From: Mycobacterium senriense
Lineage (GTDB): Bacteria > Actinomycetota > Actinomycetes > Mycobacteriales > Mycobacteriaceae
DNA length: 64,000 nucleotides
Assembly: GCF_019668465.1 (NCBI RefSeq)
Contig: NZ_AP024828.1
Location: 3,782,001-3,846,000, forward strand
Direction: 5' to 3'
Of this stretch, positions 47,684 to 56,899 are shown piece by piece; positions within the stretch are counted from its first letter, which is position 1, and each line of letters opens with the position of its first letter. Below the pieces are notes generated by a model. The model was given only the letters and a program-made list of their open reading frames with translations. It was not told the origin of the DNA and made no database searches. A program made the translations under genes and the position numbers.

Positions 47684-48554
47684 AGCTGATCCGTCGCCGG
47701 AAGTACAGGTGCTGGACCAGGGTGACGCCGATCAGGATGACGAACAACACCACCGCCATCACCGAGGCCCGGCCGATGGACGCCGAACCGAACGCCTCGG
47801 CATAGATGCGATGGGCCACCAGGTCGGTGCTGCCGGCCGGTCCGCCGTCGGTCAGCGCGTACACCATGTCGAAAACCTGTGCTGCGCTGACGATCCCGGT
47901 CACCAGCACGAAGAAGGTCGTTGGCCGCAGCATGGGCATGGTGATGCGCCAGAATCGCTGCCACGCGGTGGCGCCGTCGGTGCGTGCCGCGGCCTGGATG
48001 TCGTCGGGAATGGCCAGCAGGCCCGCCAGAAACGACAGCGAGACGTAGCCGACGTTCGTCCACACCACCACGGCCGAAACGAGCGGCAACGCAAAGCTGG
48101 GATCGGAGAGCCACTCGATGCTGTGCCCGAGCACGGTGCTCACCGCGCCGTCCGTGGGAGCCAGGATCCAGCGCCACAGCACCGCGATGGCCAGCGGCGC
48201 GCAAATCCACGGCAGCACAAACAGGGTGCGAAACACATTGGTGCCGCGGAGCTGGCCGGCCAGCATGGTCGCGGCCAGCAGTCCCAGCGCGGTCTGCGCC
48301 GGCACCACGATCGCGACGAAGATGACCGTGACGATCAGCGAGTTGCCGAAACCCGCGTCGGTCAGCACCGACCGCCAGTTGGACAGGCCCACAAAGTGCA
48401 GGGGGCCGAGCAGATCCCAGCGGCACAGGCTCAGCCAGAGCACGACCAGGATGGGCAGCAGTAGAAAGGCGAGCACGCCGAACAGGCTGGGCGCCAGCAG
48501 CGCGTAGCCCAGCGCCGTGGATCGAGGTTGTTTCCTCAGCACCGCGCTGGCCAT
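47670..48554 (-). CDS. uspA: ABC sugar transporter permease UspA
   Basis: A 294-residue MalF-type permease, partner of UspB. Six TM helices; the EAA loop is LLAIPDDIQAAARTDGATAWQRFWRITMPML. It is the first gene of the uspABC operon. No ATPase gene accompanies the operon, so a shared ATPase encoded elsewhere must energise it. It diverges from tldD with 58 bp between starts. Confidence 0.93.
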   Translation of the reverse strand: MASAVLRKQPRSTALGYALLAPSLFGVLAFLLLPILVVLWLSLCRWDLLGPLHFVGLSNWRSVLTDAGFGNSLIVTVIFVAIVVPAQTALGLLAATMLAGQLRGTNVFRTLFVLPWICAPLAIAVLWRWILAPTDGAVSTVLGHSIEWLSDPSFALPLVSAVVVWTNVGYVSLSFLAGLLAIPDDIQAAARTDGATAWQRFWRITMPMLRPTTFFVLVTGIVSAAQVFDMVYALTDGGPAGSTDLVAHRIYAEAFGSASIGRASVMAVVLFVILIGVTLVQHLYFRRRISYDLT

Positions 48555-48612
48555 GGGGTTATTAAAGCGGGCGCCGCCGGGGTTTGGGGTGAGCGGCCGT
48601 TACGGTGGAAGC

Positions 48613-50133
48613 GTGACACCGAACCGGGGGATCGATGCCGACTTCCTGGACCTGCCGCGCCACGACCTGGCCGATGCCGCGCTCTCGGCGGCCAAGTTGG
48701 CCGGGGCGACGCACGCCGACCTGCGGGTTCATCGCATCATTACCGAAATCATCCAGCTGCGCGACGGCGAGCTGGAGACCGCGGTGATCAATCGTGAGGT
48801 GGGCCTGGCGGTGCGAGTGATCGTCGACGGCACCTGGGGATTCGCCTCGCATGCGGAGCTGGTGCCGTCGGTGGCGGCCGAGACGGCGCGGCGCGCGGTG
48901 CACGTGGCCACCACTTTGGCGACGCTGAGCAGCGAGCGCGTCGAGCTGGCGCCCGAACCGGTGTACGCGGACGCGGCCTGGGTGTCGGACTACCGGATCG
49001 ACCCGTTCGACATCTCGACCACCGACAAGATCGCCGTGCTGGAGGACTACTCCGGGCGGCTGCTGAGCGCCGACGGCATCAACCACGTGTCGGCGCTGCT
49101 GACCGCCGTCAAGGAGCAGACGTTCTACGCCGACACGTTCGGATCCTCGATCACCCAACAGCGGGTGCGGGTGCTGCCCTCGCTGGAGGCGGTGACGGTC
49201 GACCCCGCGGCCGGCAGCTTCGATTCGATGCGCACGCTGGCGCCGCCGATGGGCCGTGGCTGGGAGGTCCTGGCCGGTGACGAGGTGTGGAACTGGACCG
49301 ACGAGCTGGCGCAGCTGCCGTCATTGCTGGCCGAGAAGATCAAGGCGCCCACCGTCGTTCCGGGGCCCAAAGACCTGGTGATCGACCCGACCAACCTGTG
49401 GCTGACGATCCATGAATCAATCGGGCACGCAACCGAATACGACCGCGCGATCGGCTACGAGGCGGCCTACGCCGGTACGTCGTTCGCCACGCCGGACAAA
49501 CTGGGCACCATGCGGTACGGGTCGCCGGTGATGACGGTGACCGCGGACCGCACCGTCGAATTCGGCTTGGCCACCATCGGTTACGACGACGAGGGGGTGG
49601 CCGCGCAAAGCTGGGATCTGGTGCGCGACGGAATCTTCACCGGCTACCAGCTCGACCGAGTATTCGCGCAGCGACTGGGCCAGCCGCGCTCCAACGGATG
49701 CTCGTATGCCGACTCGCCGCACCATGTGCCGATCCAGCGGATGGCCAACGTGTCGCTGCAGCCGGCGCCCGACGACATCAGCACCGACGACTTGATCAGC
49801 CGGGTCGAGGACGGCATCTACATCGTCGGCGACAAGTCATGGTCAATCGACATGCAGCGCTACAACTTCCAATTCACCGGCCAGCGTTTCTTCCAGATCC
49901 GCGAGGGCAGGCTGGACGGTCAGCTGCGTGACGTGGCCTATCAGGCCACCACCACCGAGTTCTGGAATTCGATGGAGGCTTTGGGGGGAGCGTCGACCTG
50001 GCGCCTGGGTGGTGCGTTCAATTGCGGCAAGGCCCAACCCGGACAGATCGCGGCGGTCAGCCACGGCTGCCCGTCGGCGCTGTTCCGCGGCATCAACGTG
50101 CTCAACACCCGCACCGAGGGCGGGCGCCAGTGA
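48613..50133 (+). CDS. tldD: Metalloprotease TldD (Rv2315c-like)
   Basis: A 506-residue TldD-type subunit of the TldD/TldE heterodimeric zinc metalloprotease, which in enterobacteria degrades unfolded peptides and matures microcins. The zinc motif HExxxH is HESIGH at 267-272, with CSYADSPHH and GGRQ-ended C-terminal parts conserved. GTG 48613 follows GGTGGAA and gives the normal length; the frame upstream to 48517 is spurious. The stop overlaps the partner start as GTGA. Confidence 0.93.
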   Translation: MTPNRGIDADFLDLPRHDLADAALSAAKLAGATHADLRVHRIITEIIQLRDGELETAVINREVGLAVRVIVDGTWGFASHAELVPSVAAETARRAVHVATTLATLSSERVELAPEPVYADAAWVSDYRIDPFDISTTDKIAVLEDYSGRLLSADGINHVSALLTAVKEQTFYADTFGSSITQQRVRVLPSLEAVTVDPAAGSFDSMRTLAPPMGRGWEVLAGDEVWNWTDELAQLPSLLAEKIKAPTVVPGPKDLVIDPTNLWLTIHESIGHATEYDRAIGYEAAYAGTSFATPDKLGTMRYGSPVMTVTADRTVEFGLATIGYDDEGVAAQSWDLVRDGIFTGYQLDRVFAQRLGQPRSNGCSYADSPHHVPIQRMANVSLQPAPDDISTDDLISRVEDGIYIVGDKSWSIDMQRYNFQFTGQRFFQIREGRLDGQLRDVAYQATTTEFWNSMEALGGASTWRLGGAFNCGKAQPGQIAAVSHGCPSALFRGINVLNTRTEGGRQ

Positions 50134-51503
50134 TCACCGCGCAGCATGTCGTCAACATCGTGCTCGATGAGGCGGCCAAGCTCGGCCGCGCCGACGAGAC
50201 CATGGTGCTGGTCACCGACAAGGTCGAGGCGACGTTGCGTTGGGCGGGCAATTCGATGACCACCAACGGGGTTTCGGTGAGCCGCAGCGTGTCGGTGATT
50301 TCGGTGGTGCGTCGCGGGTCCGGCGCGCGCATCGGCACGGTGGTGTCCGCTGAGGCCGACCCGCGGGTGCTGCCCGGGCTGGTGGCCGCGTCGCAGGAGG
50401 CGGCCAGCGCGGCGCCGGAGGCCGGTGACGCCGCGCCGCTGCTGAGCGATACCGGGGTGCCCGTGGATTGGGACGCGCCGGTGCCCGGCACCGGGCCATT
50501 GGTCTTCTCCGATGTGGCCGGCTCACTGACCCGCGGCTTCCGCGGCGAAGACCGGTTGTATGGCTTTGCCCACCACAGTGTTTCGACGACCTTCCTGGCA
50601 TCGTCGACGGGATTGCGGCGACGTTTCACTCAGCCCAACGGGGCGGTGGAAATCAACGCCAAACGCGGCGACGCCAGCGCCTGGGCGGGGGTCGGGACAC
50701 CCGACTTCGTCGATGTGCCAACCGATTCGCTGCTCGAGCAGCTGTCGACGCGGCTGGGCTGGGCGCAGCGCAGCGTCGAGCTGCCGGCGGGACGCTACGA
50801 GACGATCATGCCGCCGTCGACGGTGGCCGACATGATGATCTACATGGCGTGGTCGATGGCCGGCCGCGGCGCCCAGGAGGGCCGGACCGCGTTCTCGGCG
50901 CCCGGCGGCGGAACCCGGGTGGGGGAGCGGCTCACCGATCTGCCGCTGACGCTCTACTCCGATCCGATGGCGCCCGGACTGACTTGTACGCCGTTCGTCG
51001 CGGTCAGCAGTTCCTCCGAGACGGTGTCGGTGTTCGACAACGGTGCGGAGATCAATCAGGTGGACTGGATCCGCAAGGGAGTGATCAACGCGCTGGCTTA
51101 TCCGCGAGCCACCGCCGCCAAATACGACGTCGACGTCGCGGTGGCCGCCGACAACCTGGTGATGACCGGTGGGACGGCCAGTCAGGAGGACATGATCGCG
51201 GCCACCGAGCGCGGTCTGTTGCTGACCACGCTGTGGTACATCCGCGTCGTCGACCCCACCACCCTGTTGTTCACCGGGCTGACCCGCGACGGCGTCTACC
51301 TCATCGAGGACTGCCGGGTGACCGCGGCGGTCAACAACTTCCGATTCAACGAGAGTCCGCTGGACCTGCTGCGGCGGGCCACCGAAGCCGGCGTCAGTGA
51401 AAAGACCCTGCCGCGCGAATGGGGGGATTGGGCCACCCGCGCCGCGATGCCGTCGCTGCGGATACCCGACTTCTACATGTCGTCGGTGAGCCAGGCCCAG
51501 TAA
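50130..51503 (+). CDS. tldE: TldE/PmbA-family protein (Rv2314c-like)
   Basis: A 457-residue partner of TldD, identical in length to Rv2314c. It lacks the HExxxH zinc motif, as TldE subunits do, and acts by forming the closed chamber with TldD. The N-terminal part ([21 protein letters not shown]) resembles that of TldD, and the C-terminal region ([26 protein letters not shown]) is conserved. GTG 50130 overlaps the tldD stop. Confidence 0.92.
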   Translation: MITAQHVVNIVLDEAAKLGRADETMVLVTDKVEATLRWAGNSMTTNGVSVSRSVSVISVVRRGSGARIGTVVSAEADPRVLPGLVAASQEAASAAPEAGDAAPLLSDTGVPVDWDAPVPGTGPLVFSDVAGSLTRGFRGEDRLYGFAHHSVSTTFLASSTGLRRRFTQPNGAVEINAKRGDASAWAGVGTPDFVDVPTDSLLEQLSTRLGWAQRSVELPAGRYETIMPPSTVADMMIYMAWSMAGRGAQEGRTAFSAPGGGTRVGERLTDLPLTLYSDPMAPGLTCTPFVAVSSSSETVSVFDNGAEINQVDWIRKGVINALAYPRATAAKYDVDVAVAADNLVMTGGTASQEDMIAATERGLLLTTLWYIRVVDPTTLLFTGLTRDGVYLIEDCRVTAAVNNFRFNESPLDLLRRATEAGVSEKTLPREWGDWATRAAMPSLRIPDFYMSSVSQAQ

Positions 51504-51543
51504 TTCATTGCCGCCGGGCGGCGGGCGTTCTAGCGTGTGACGA

Positions 51544-52401
51544 ATGACGGCTCCGGTTTCTGTTCGAGAAGACCAGCTCATGCGGTTGGTGTCGTTGGCT
51601 CCGGGCGACAGTCGTCTGGCGGCGCTGGTTCGCCGGGTATGTGCGCAGACGATGTCGCTGCCGCCGCTGCCCGCGAGCGTCGAGGTCGGCGAGCCGGAAT
51701 CGGAAACCGAGGCCGCGGTCGCCGAATTCGCCGAACAATTCAGCGCCGACGTCGCGTCGGTCACCGCCGAACAGCGGTCGCGGTTGTGGAAGCAGCTAGG
51801 GGACGGCACTTTTGGCGTCGTCGTGCAGATGTACATCGCCGACTTCATCCCCCGGGTGCGGGCCGGGCTGGAAGCGCTCGGCGTCGGCGCGCAATACCTC
51901 GGCTGGGTCGGTCAAGCGATCACCTGGGATCACACCACCGATCCGGCGTATGCGGTGTTCAACCAATTTTTAATCGCGGTGGCGCGAATGCGTGCCCTCG
52001 ACCCCGTCACCTCCGAACTGGTTCGGCTACGCGGGGCGGCACAGCACAATTGCCGGTTGTGCAACTCGCTGCGAGAGGGCGGCGCGCTCGATGCTGGTGG
52101 CTCGGAAACGCTGTACGAGGAGATCGCGCGCTTCGAATCATCGAGTTTGCTCGATGACCGCGCTAAAGCAGCGCTGCGTTATGCCGATGCGTTAATTTGG
52201 ACGCCTGCGCACCTCGTCGCCGACGACGTCGCCGAGGTGCGCTCCCGGTTCTCCGAGTCGGAGGCCGTGGAGCTCACCTTCGACATCATGCGAAATGCCA
52301 GCAACAAAGTCGCCGTGTCATTGGGCGCCGACACACCGCGCGTCGAGACCGGCACCGAGCGGTACTTGCTCGACGCCGACGGCCAGACGGTATTCAGCTG
52401 A
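51544..52401 (+). CDS. AhpD/carboxymuconolactone decarboxylase-like protein (Rv2313c-like)
   Basis: A 285-residue all-helical protein of the AhpD-like fold. The conserved CxxC is in [18 protein letters not shown] and is followed by a helix ending in [23 protein letters not shown], typical of carboxymuconolactone decarboxylase-type proteins, several of which are thiol peroxidase partners. The N-terminal 110 residues are an additional helical domain. Peroxide or redox function is possible but unproven. It follows tldE by 40 bp. Confidence 0.85.
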   Translation: MTAPVSVREDQLMRLVSLAPGDSRLAALVRRVCAQTMSLPPLPASVEVGEPESETEAAVAEFAEQFSADVASVTAEQRSRLWKQLGDGTFGVVVQMYIADFIPRVRAGLEALGVGAQYLGWVGQAITWDHTTDPAYAVFNQFLIAVARMRALDPVTSELVRLRGAAQHNCRLCNSLREGGALDAGGSETLYEEIARFESSSLLDDRAKAALRYADALIWTPAHLVADDVAEVRSRFSESEAVELTFDIMRNASNKVAVSLGADTPRVETGTERYLLDADGQTVFS

Positions 52402-52811
52402 CGTTTGCGGACGCCGCGCGGTGCCGCCGGGCCGGACCGGTCTTAGCTGACGGCGCGGTGTGGGGCGGTAGTAGCTGGCCACCGGGGTTGTGCCGCCGAG
52501 TGGTTGAGGGCTCAGACGCCCGTCGACGCGGCGGCGAGAGCACGAAATGTTAACCATTCGTACACTGACGCGCAAGCCCCCGTTTCCGCTGTGTGTGGGG
52601 GTCATTCGCTACTTTTAGCGCGTTCGCCGACACTGATACGACACCGAGAAGTGGCGGTAACGAGATGGCAGCGTGGCCCGAGCCGGGTGGCCACGGATCG
52701 TGCGTCATTGGCGCGCGGTCCGGATGGCTTTGCCGGTCAGTTTGTTTGCAGGATTTTTAGCTTGGGTTGCGTCGAACGCGGCAGCGTTCCCGCGCAGAGG
52801 GAGGTTCGGAA
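52402..52811. other. Intergenic region upstream of the DUF732 pair
   Basis: No coding frame looks real here. The region becomes AT-richer near 52740-52765 (TTTGTTTGCAGGATTTTTAGCTTGG), about 50-70 bp upstream of the DUF732 start, which is the likeliest promoter position. A CCCCC to GGGGG pairing around 52576-52603 has a long loop and is not convincing as a terminator. Confidence 0.3.
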
Positions 52812-53234
52812 ATGACAAGCACCCGTACACGCTCGCGCGTTCGAGTGTCGTCGGTCTGGGCTGCCGGCGTCGCGCTGGGTGCCTCGATGCTCGGCGGCGC
52901 GGTGCTGTCGGCTCCGTTAGCCTCGGCTAACTGCAATTTGAGTCCGGCCGACGATCAGTACATCAAACTGCTCGCGCAGAACAAGATGGTCCACACTGCC
53001 GACTTCAGCGATTGCCACGAGGCCGCCGAGGGTCGTTGGTTCGCCGATCAGGTTCGGGCCAACCCCAATCCGTTCGGTGAGGGCCAAGAGCTGATCAACA
53101 TGATCACCAACACCACCCCGATGACTCAGGCGCAGGCCGAGTGGGAGGTCGAGTCGGCGATCTACGTCTACGCACCCGAACTGATCCCCAAGATCAAAGA
53201 CCAAGCCGCAAACGCAAACTGGCCGACTCCGTAG
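52812..53234 (+). CDS. DUF732 secreted protein 1
   Basis: A 140-residue exported protein of the mycobacterial DUF732 family. The signal peptide is MTSTRTRSRVRVSSVWAAGV through ASA before NCNLSPADDQ. The mature domain has two cysteines (NCNLSP and FSDCHEAAEG), probably disulphide-bonded, and the family helix pattern DDQYIKLLAQNKMV and FADQVRANPNPFGEGQELINMI. ATG 52812 follows AGGGAGG at optimal spacing. It is one of two tandem copies. Function unknown; DUF732 proteins are small cell-envelope or culture-filtrate proteins. Confidence 0.88.
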   Translation: MTSTRTRSRVRVSSVWAAGVALGASMLGGAVLSAPLASANCNLSPADDQYIKLLAQNKMVHTADFSDCHEAAEGRWFADQVRANPNPFGEGQELINMITNTTPMTQAQAEWEVESAIYVYAPELIPKIKDQAANANWPTP

Positions 53235-53281
53235 CGAGAGCAATTGGGGCGCAACGGATTGTGTTGCGCTGAGAACGTAAG

Positions 53282-53312
53282 CGGCCGTGAGGCGTTGCCC
53301 TCCGGCCGTTTT
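53282..53312 (+). terminator. Rho-independent terminator after DUF732 gene 1
   Basis: Stem CGGCCG (53282-53287), a bulged T, GAGG, loop CGTTGC, CCTC, CGGCCG (53303-53308), then TTTT. This is a strong 10-bp hairpin with a T-tract 48 bp after the stop, a textbook factor-independent terminator. The two tandem genes are thus transcribed separately. The rest of 53235-53575 has no gene; an AT-rich segment at 53430-53465 (TTTCACGCACAGTAATTTTAGC) may hold the promoter of copy 2. Confidence 0.8.
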
Positions 53313-53575
53313 CGTGTTCGTATTGCAGCTAACTCAAGGTCGGGCACCGTAACCGCTGGGTGACGGCGATCAATTCGACCGCGCCGCATTGCCCCCATAG
53401 CGTCGGCTCCGTTACCGCTTTAGACCCGAATAGTTTCACGCACAGTAATTTTAGCTAATTGCTGTTCACGCGTTGTTCGAAACGATCATCGTTTGCCGCG
53501 CTTATCGGCGGTGGTACCCGAACTTTGTTGCGAAAGGGAAGGTAGCAAATTCCACGATAAGGGGGTCTGAGAGAA

Positions 53576-53986
53576 GTGAGAACGACACGATCGCGCGTGC
53601 AGGTGCTGGCGGTGGGGGCCGCGGGCCTGGCGCTGGGGGCCGCGATGTTCGGTGGTGCTGTGGCGTCAGCGCCGCAGGCCTCGGCGTCGTGCAACATGTC
53701 TCCCGCCGACGATCAGTACATCAAATTGCTGGCGCAGAACAAGATGGTGCACAACGCCGACTTCAACGACTGCAGCGAGGCAGCCGAGGGACGCTGGTTC
53801 GCCGATCAGGTTCGTGCCAACCCTAATCCGTACGGCGAGGGCCAGGAGCTGATCAACATGATCACCCGCACTACGCCGATGAGCCAGGCCCAGGCCGAGT
53901 GGGAGGTCGAGTCGGCGATTTTCGTCTACGCGCCCGACATGATTCCCAAGATCAAGTCTCAAGCGCCGGGGCCGGCTCCCGCCTGA
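53576..53986 (+). CDS. DUF732 secreted protein 2
   Basis: A 136-residue tandem paralogue of the preceding gene: a signal peptide (RTTRSRVQVLAVGAAGLALG, cleavage after SASA) and a mature domain almost identical in pattern (CNMSPADDQYIKLLAQNKMV, FNDCSEAAEGRWFADQVRANPNPYGEGQ), ending in QAPGPAPA rather than ANANWPTP. GTG 53576 follows a GAGAG purine run. The high similarity of the mature parts against diverged signal peptides points to a fairly recent duplication or gene conversion. Confidence 0.88.
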   Translation: MRTTRSRVQVLAVGAAGLALGAAMFGGAVASAPQASASCNMSPADDQYIKLLAQNKMVHNADFNDCSEAAEGRWFADQVRANPNPYGEGQELINMITRTTPMSQAQAEWEVESAIFVYAPDMIPKIKSQAPGPAPA

Positions 53987-54010
53987 CCTCGAGAACATCG
54001 AGGCGCAACG

Positions 54011-54044
54011 GCGGTGGGTGCTGCCGATATGGGGCGCCCACCGC
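54011..54044 (+). terminator. Hairpin after DUF732 gene 2
   Basis: GCGGTGGG (54011-54018) pairs perfectly with CCCACCGC (54037-54044), 25 bp past the stop. No T-tract follows on the + strand (AAAA instead), so it would be a mycobacterial-type terminator lacking a U-run. Confidence 0.45.
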
Positions 54045-54132
54045 AAAAGTCGGCATCAGGTGAAGGCGGCGGCACCGCCCGACACACCCTGACTTCAGCC
54101 TTCGGCTACGGTTTCCTACGGACAACCCTGTC

Positions 54133-54206
54133 GGGGCGGTAGCTCAGTTGGTTAGAGCCGCGGACTCATAATCCGTTGGTCGCGGGTTCGAGCCCCGCCC
54201 GCCCCA
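54133..54206 (+). tRNA. tRNA-Met (CAT anticodon)
   Basis: A 74-nt cloverleaf. Acceptor GGGGCGG pairs with CCGCCCC, discriminator A. The anticodon loop is CTCATAA, giving CAT. The T arm GCGGGTTCGAGCCCCGC is intact, and CCA is not encoded. The acceptor is fully paired, so it is not the initiator. Elongator Met is the likeliest identity, but a lysidine-modified Ile2 tRNA cannot be excluded by eye. Everything downstream to the window end looks accessory. Confidence 0.93.
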
Positions 54207-54210
54207 CTTA

Positions 54211-54230
54211 AAAGGCCTGGTAGAGCCTTT
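54211..54230 (+). terminator. Weak hairpin after tRNA-Met
   Basis: AAAGGC, an 8-nt loop, GCCTTT, directly after the tRNA 3' end, followed by CT-rich sequence. It is short (6 bp) but well placed to end the tRNA transcript. Confidence 0.4.
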
Positions 54231-54304
54231 CTAGGCCGCCAGATTGGTTCGATCGGGCCTCCGGTCGCGGCGCGCGGCGGATCGCGGTGGAAGGGTCGGC
54301 GCGC

Positions 54305-54325
54305 TAGCTACTTCGACCTGAAAAA
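54305..54325 (+). repeat. Left terminal inverted repeat of the insertion sequence
   Basis: 21 bp, perfect inverse of 55872-55892; it starts TAGCTACTTC and ends GAAAAA. Confidence 0.93.
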
Positions 54326-54410
54326 GTCGGGGTGTGGCGGTGGCTGAAGTGGCCGTTGTTTGACGAGATGATGGCCTCGAACCCTTGGGCAAGAAGGGAT
54401 CGAGGCCATC

Positions 54411-55802
54411 GTGCTGAGAACTTTAAACGACCAGCCGTCGTTGTGGGACGCGATACTGCCGTCGGAGCTGCTGGTGTTGCCCGACGAATTGGCGCGGGTG
54501 GACAGGCTGCTCGACGACCCAGCGTTCTTCGCGCCTTTCGTGTCGTTTTTCGACGCACGAATGGGGCGTCCGTCGGTACCGATGGAGACCTATCTGCGGA
54601 TGATGTTCCTGAAGTTCCGTTACGGGCTGGGTTATGAGTCGCTGTGTCGTGAGGTGGGTGATTCGATTTCCTGGCAACGGTTTTGCCGAATCCCGTTCGG
54701 CACACGGGTCCCGCATCCGACCACGTTGATGAAGCTGACCCGCCGGTGCGGCGATGCTGCGGTGGCCGGGCTCAACGATGCGCTGTTGGCCAAAGCCACC
54801 GAGCGCAAATTGCTGCGAACCGACAAGGTCCGTGCGGATACCACCGTGGTGCCAGCGGCGGTGGCCTATCCGACCGACTCGGGTTTGTTGGCCAAGGCCG
54901 TGGGCAGCATCGCTGGCACGATCACGCGTATTCAAGCCGCCGGCGGAGCGACGCGCACCCGGGTGCGCGACCGCAGTCGCTCCGCGGGGCAGCGGGCCCG
55001 TTCGATCGCGGCCAAGCTGCGTCTGCGCGGTGCAGCGGCGCGCGAGGAGGGCCAGGCTGCGGTGCTGCGGATTACCGGGGATCTGGCCGGTATCGCCGAA
55101 TCGACGGTGCGTGATGCCCAGGCGGTGCTGCGCAACGCCCGACGGAGTCTGCCCACCGCGACCGGTCGGCGTTGCGGCCAATTGCGCCGAGCGATCAATG
55201 ACCTCGATACGCTGTTGCAACGCACCGCTCTAGTGGTGGCTCAGACCCGCAGCCGGCTGGCCGGAGTGATGCCTGATTCAGCGACCCGGATGGTCAGTTT
55301 CCATGACGTCGATGCCCGCCCCATCCGCAAGGGTCGGCTCGGTAAGCCGGTGGAGTTCGGTTACAAAGCCCAGGTCGTAGACAACGCCGACGGGGTCATC
55401 CTCGACCACACCGTCGAGACCGGAAACCCTGCTGATGCACCGCAATTGGTGCCGGCCATCGCACGCATAACAGAACGCACCGGTGGTGCACCAACAGCGG
55501 TGACTGCTGATCGCGGCTATGGATACGCGTCGGTGGAAACCGAACTGCACGACCTCGGGGTTCGCCGCGTCGCGATCCCGCGTGCCAATAAGCCCAGTGC
55601 CACCCGCCGGGAGTTCGAACACCGAAGAGCATTCCGCGCCAAGATCAAATGGCGAACCGGATGTGAAGGCCGGATCAACCACCTCAAACGCAGCTACGGT
55701 TGGAACCGCACCGAGTTGACCACCCTGACGGGAGCTCGAACCTGGTGCGGACACGGAGTCTTCGCCCACAACCTGGTCAAGATCAGCGCCCTGGCCGCAT
55801 GA
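54411..55802 (+). CDS. Transposase (ISNCY-type, DDE)
   Basis: A 463-residue transposase. The N-terminal DUF772-like region contains MGRPSVPMETYLRMMFLKFRYGLGYESLCREV. The DDE catalytic region shows RADTTVVPA (first Asp), TADRGYGY (second Asp) and, near the end, INHLKRSYGWNRT with the downstream acidic residue in CEGRINHLKRS. A long basic insertion (about 180-280) separates the first two. The sequence matches what is annotated as ISNCY-family transposase in actinobacteria; family assignment is from memory. GTG 54411 follows a GGGATCGAGG purine run. Confidence 0.9.
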   Translation: MLRTLNDQPSLWDAILPSELLVLPDELARVDRLLDDPAFFAPFVSFFDARMGRPSVPMETYLRMMFLKFRYGLGYESLCREVGDSISWQRFCRIPFGTRVPHPTTLMKLTRRCGDAAVAGLNDALLAKATERKLLRTDKVRADTTVVPAAVAYPTDSGLLAKAVGSIAGTITRIQAAGGATRTRVRDRSRSAGQRARSIAAKLRLRGAAAREEGQAAVLRITGDLAGIAESTVRDAQAVLRNARRSLPTATGRRCGQLRRAINDLDTLLQRTALVVAQTRSRLAGVMPDSATRMVSFHDVDARPIRKGRLGKPVEFGYKAQVVDNADGVILDHTVETGNPADAPQLVPAIARITERTGGAPTAVTADRGYGYASVETELHDLGVRRVAIPRANKPSATRREFEHRRAFRAKIKWRTGCEGRINHLKRSYGWNRTELTTLTGARTWCGHGVFAHNLVKISALAA

Positions 55803-55871
55803 ACAGCGCAGACCAGCAGCCCGATCGACCAGCCTCGGCCGTCAGCTCGAGCGCCCTCAGACCATCAACCG

Positions 55872-55892
55872 TTTTTCAGGTCGAAGTAGCTA
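55872..55892 (-). repeat. Right terminal inverted repeat of the insertion sequence
   Basis: 21 bp, perfect inverse of 54305-54325. Its outer three bases, CTA on the + strand, form the TAG stop codon of the neighbouring - strand oxidoreductase gene. Confidence 0.93.
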
Positions 55893-56861
55893 ACCGTCAG
55901 CCGCCACTTTGAGCAGGATCTTGCCGCCACGGAGGAGATGTTGCACCGCGTCCTGGATATGCTCCAGGGGGTACGCGGCCCCCACCGGGACAGCGAGGGC
56001 GCCGTCGGCCACCAGCGGTGTCGCCTCACGAATGACCGGCAGCACTTTGTTGCGGTAGTCGAAGTCGCCGACAAAGAATCCGCGGACGGTGAGGTGTTTG
56101 CCGACCAGTGTCGAGGTGTCGACCCACATGGGTTCGTTCCTGGCCCAGGAATAGCTGACCAACCGTCCACCGTCGGACAGCAATTCGAGCAACCGCGCTA
56201 CCCCCGGACCCCCGACGGCATCCACTGCCAGCGCCACTCGCGCGTCGCCGATCGCTGCTCGAACATCGCTGACCGCATCGGGGTCGTCGAGGTGGACGAC
56301 GTCGGCCCCGGCTGCTGTGAGCTCGGCGAACGTTGTGTCGTCGCGGGCCAGGTTGATCGTCTTCAGTCCACGAAGTTTGGCTAGCGCGATCATTGACCGT
56401 CCCACACCGGAGTTCGCGGCGTTCTGAACCACCCAGTCGCCGGGCTGCAGGGTGGTGCATTCACTGAGCATCAAGCCTGCTGTCGGGGGGTTGCTGCCCA
56501 GCATCGAGTACTGCTCGATGTCACCGTCGGCGGGGAGTGCGAACAGGCCGTCGGCGGGCACGACGAGCCGCTCACGCCACGCACCGGCATACAGGGGTAG
56601 CACGACCAGATCGCCGACTTGAAGTCCATCGACCTCGGCACCAGTGGCAAGCACGCGGGCGACCCCCTCTGCACCTGGTATGTGGGGCAGCGATGGTCGC
56701 GCGAGCGCGCCCATGACAACCAGGAGGTCGTGTTTGTTCAACGGCGAGATCTCAACGCTCAGCAGAACCTCGTGCGGACCCGGTGGCGGCGGCTCCTCTA
56801 TGTCGACGACGCGGAGCACCTCCGCGGGGTCGCCGAACCGTTCAATCTGGATGGCGCGCAT
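55890..56861 (-). CDS. Zinc-independent MDR-family oxidoreductase (quinone/enoyl reductase type)
   Basis: A 323-residue medium-chain dehydrogenase/reductase without zinc ligands: MRAIQIERFGDPAEVLRVVD, then IPGAEGVARVLATG, and a nucleotide-binding region with VVQNAANSGVGRSMIALAKLRG. It resembles NADPH-dependent enoyl-CoA or quinone reductases (EtR/QOR types). The gene ends in KILLKVAADG and its TAG stop is contributed by the insertion sequence end, so a few C-terminal residues may have been lost or replaced. It is the second gene after the SRPBCC gene at 56900 (38-bp gap). Confidence 0.85.
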   Translation of the reverse strand: MRAIQIERFGDPAEVLRVVDIEEPPPPGPHEVLLSVEISPLNKHDLLVVMGALARPSLPHIPGAEGVARVLATGAEVDGLQVGDLVVLPLYAGAWRERLVVPADGLFALPADGDIEQYSMLGSNPPTAGLMLSECTTLQPGDWVVQNAANSGVGRSMIALAKLRGLKTINLARDDTTFAELTAAGADVVHLDDPDAVSDVRAAIGDARVALAVDAVGGPGVARLLELLSDGGRLVSYSWARNEPMWVDTSTLVGKHLTVRGFFVGDFDYRNKVLPVIREATPLVADGALAVPVGAAYPLEHIQDAVQHLLRGGKILLKVAADG

Positions 56862-56899
56862 GACAATTCCTTTCGATCGAAGGGCTATGTAAACGGCGG

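Larger units (their letters stand above)
54305..55892 (+). mobile_element. Complete insertion sequence with perfect 21-bp terminal inverted repeats
   Basis: A 1588-bp element bounded by identical 21-bp inverted repeats that begin TAGCTACTTCGACC at the left end (54305-54325) and end GGTCGAAGTAGCTA at the right (55872-55892). It encodes one intact transposase. The outermost bases TAGCTA are palindromic, so a TA or CTA target duplication cannot be separated from the repeat; no longer target duplication is visible. It lies 98 bp beyond tRNA-Met. Perfect ends and an intact gene indicate a recent, possibly active element. Confidence 0.93.

Noticed and set aside
52576..52603. CCCCC/GGGGG pairing as a terminator
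   Set aside because: The loop is long, the stem is short and there is no T-tract.
54305..55892. Second gene inside the insertion sequence on the - strand (54423-55220)
   Set aside because: Gln/Arg/His-rich antisense frame with no motif; the + strand transposase explains the element.
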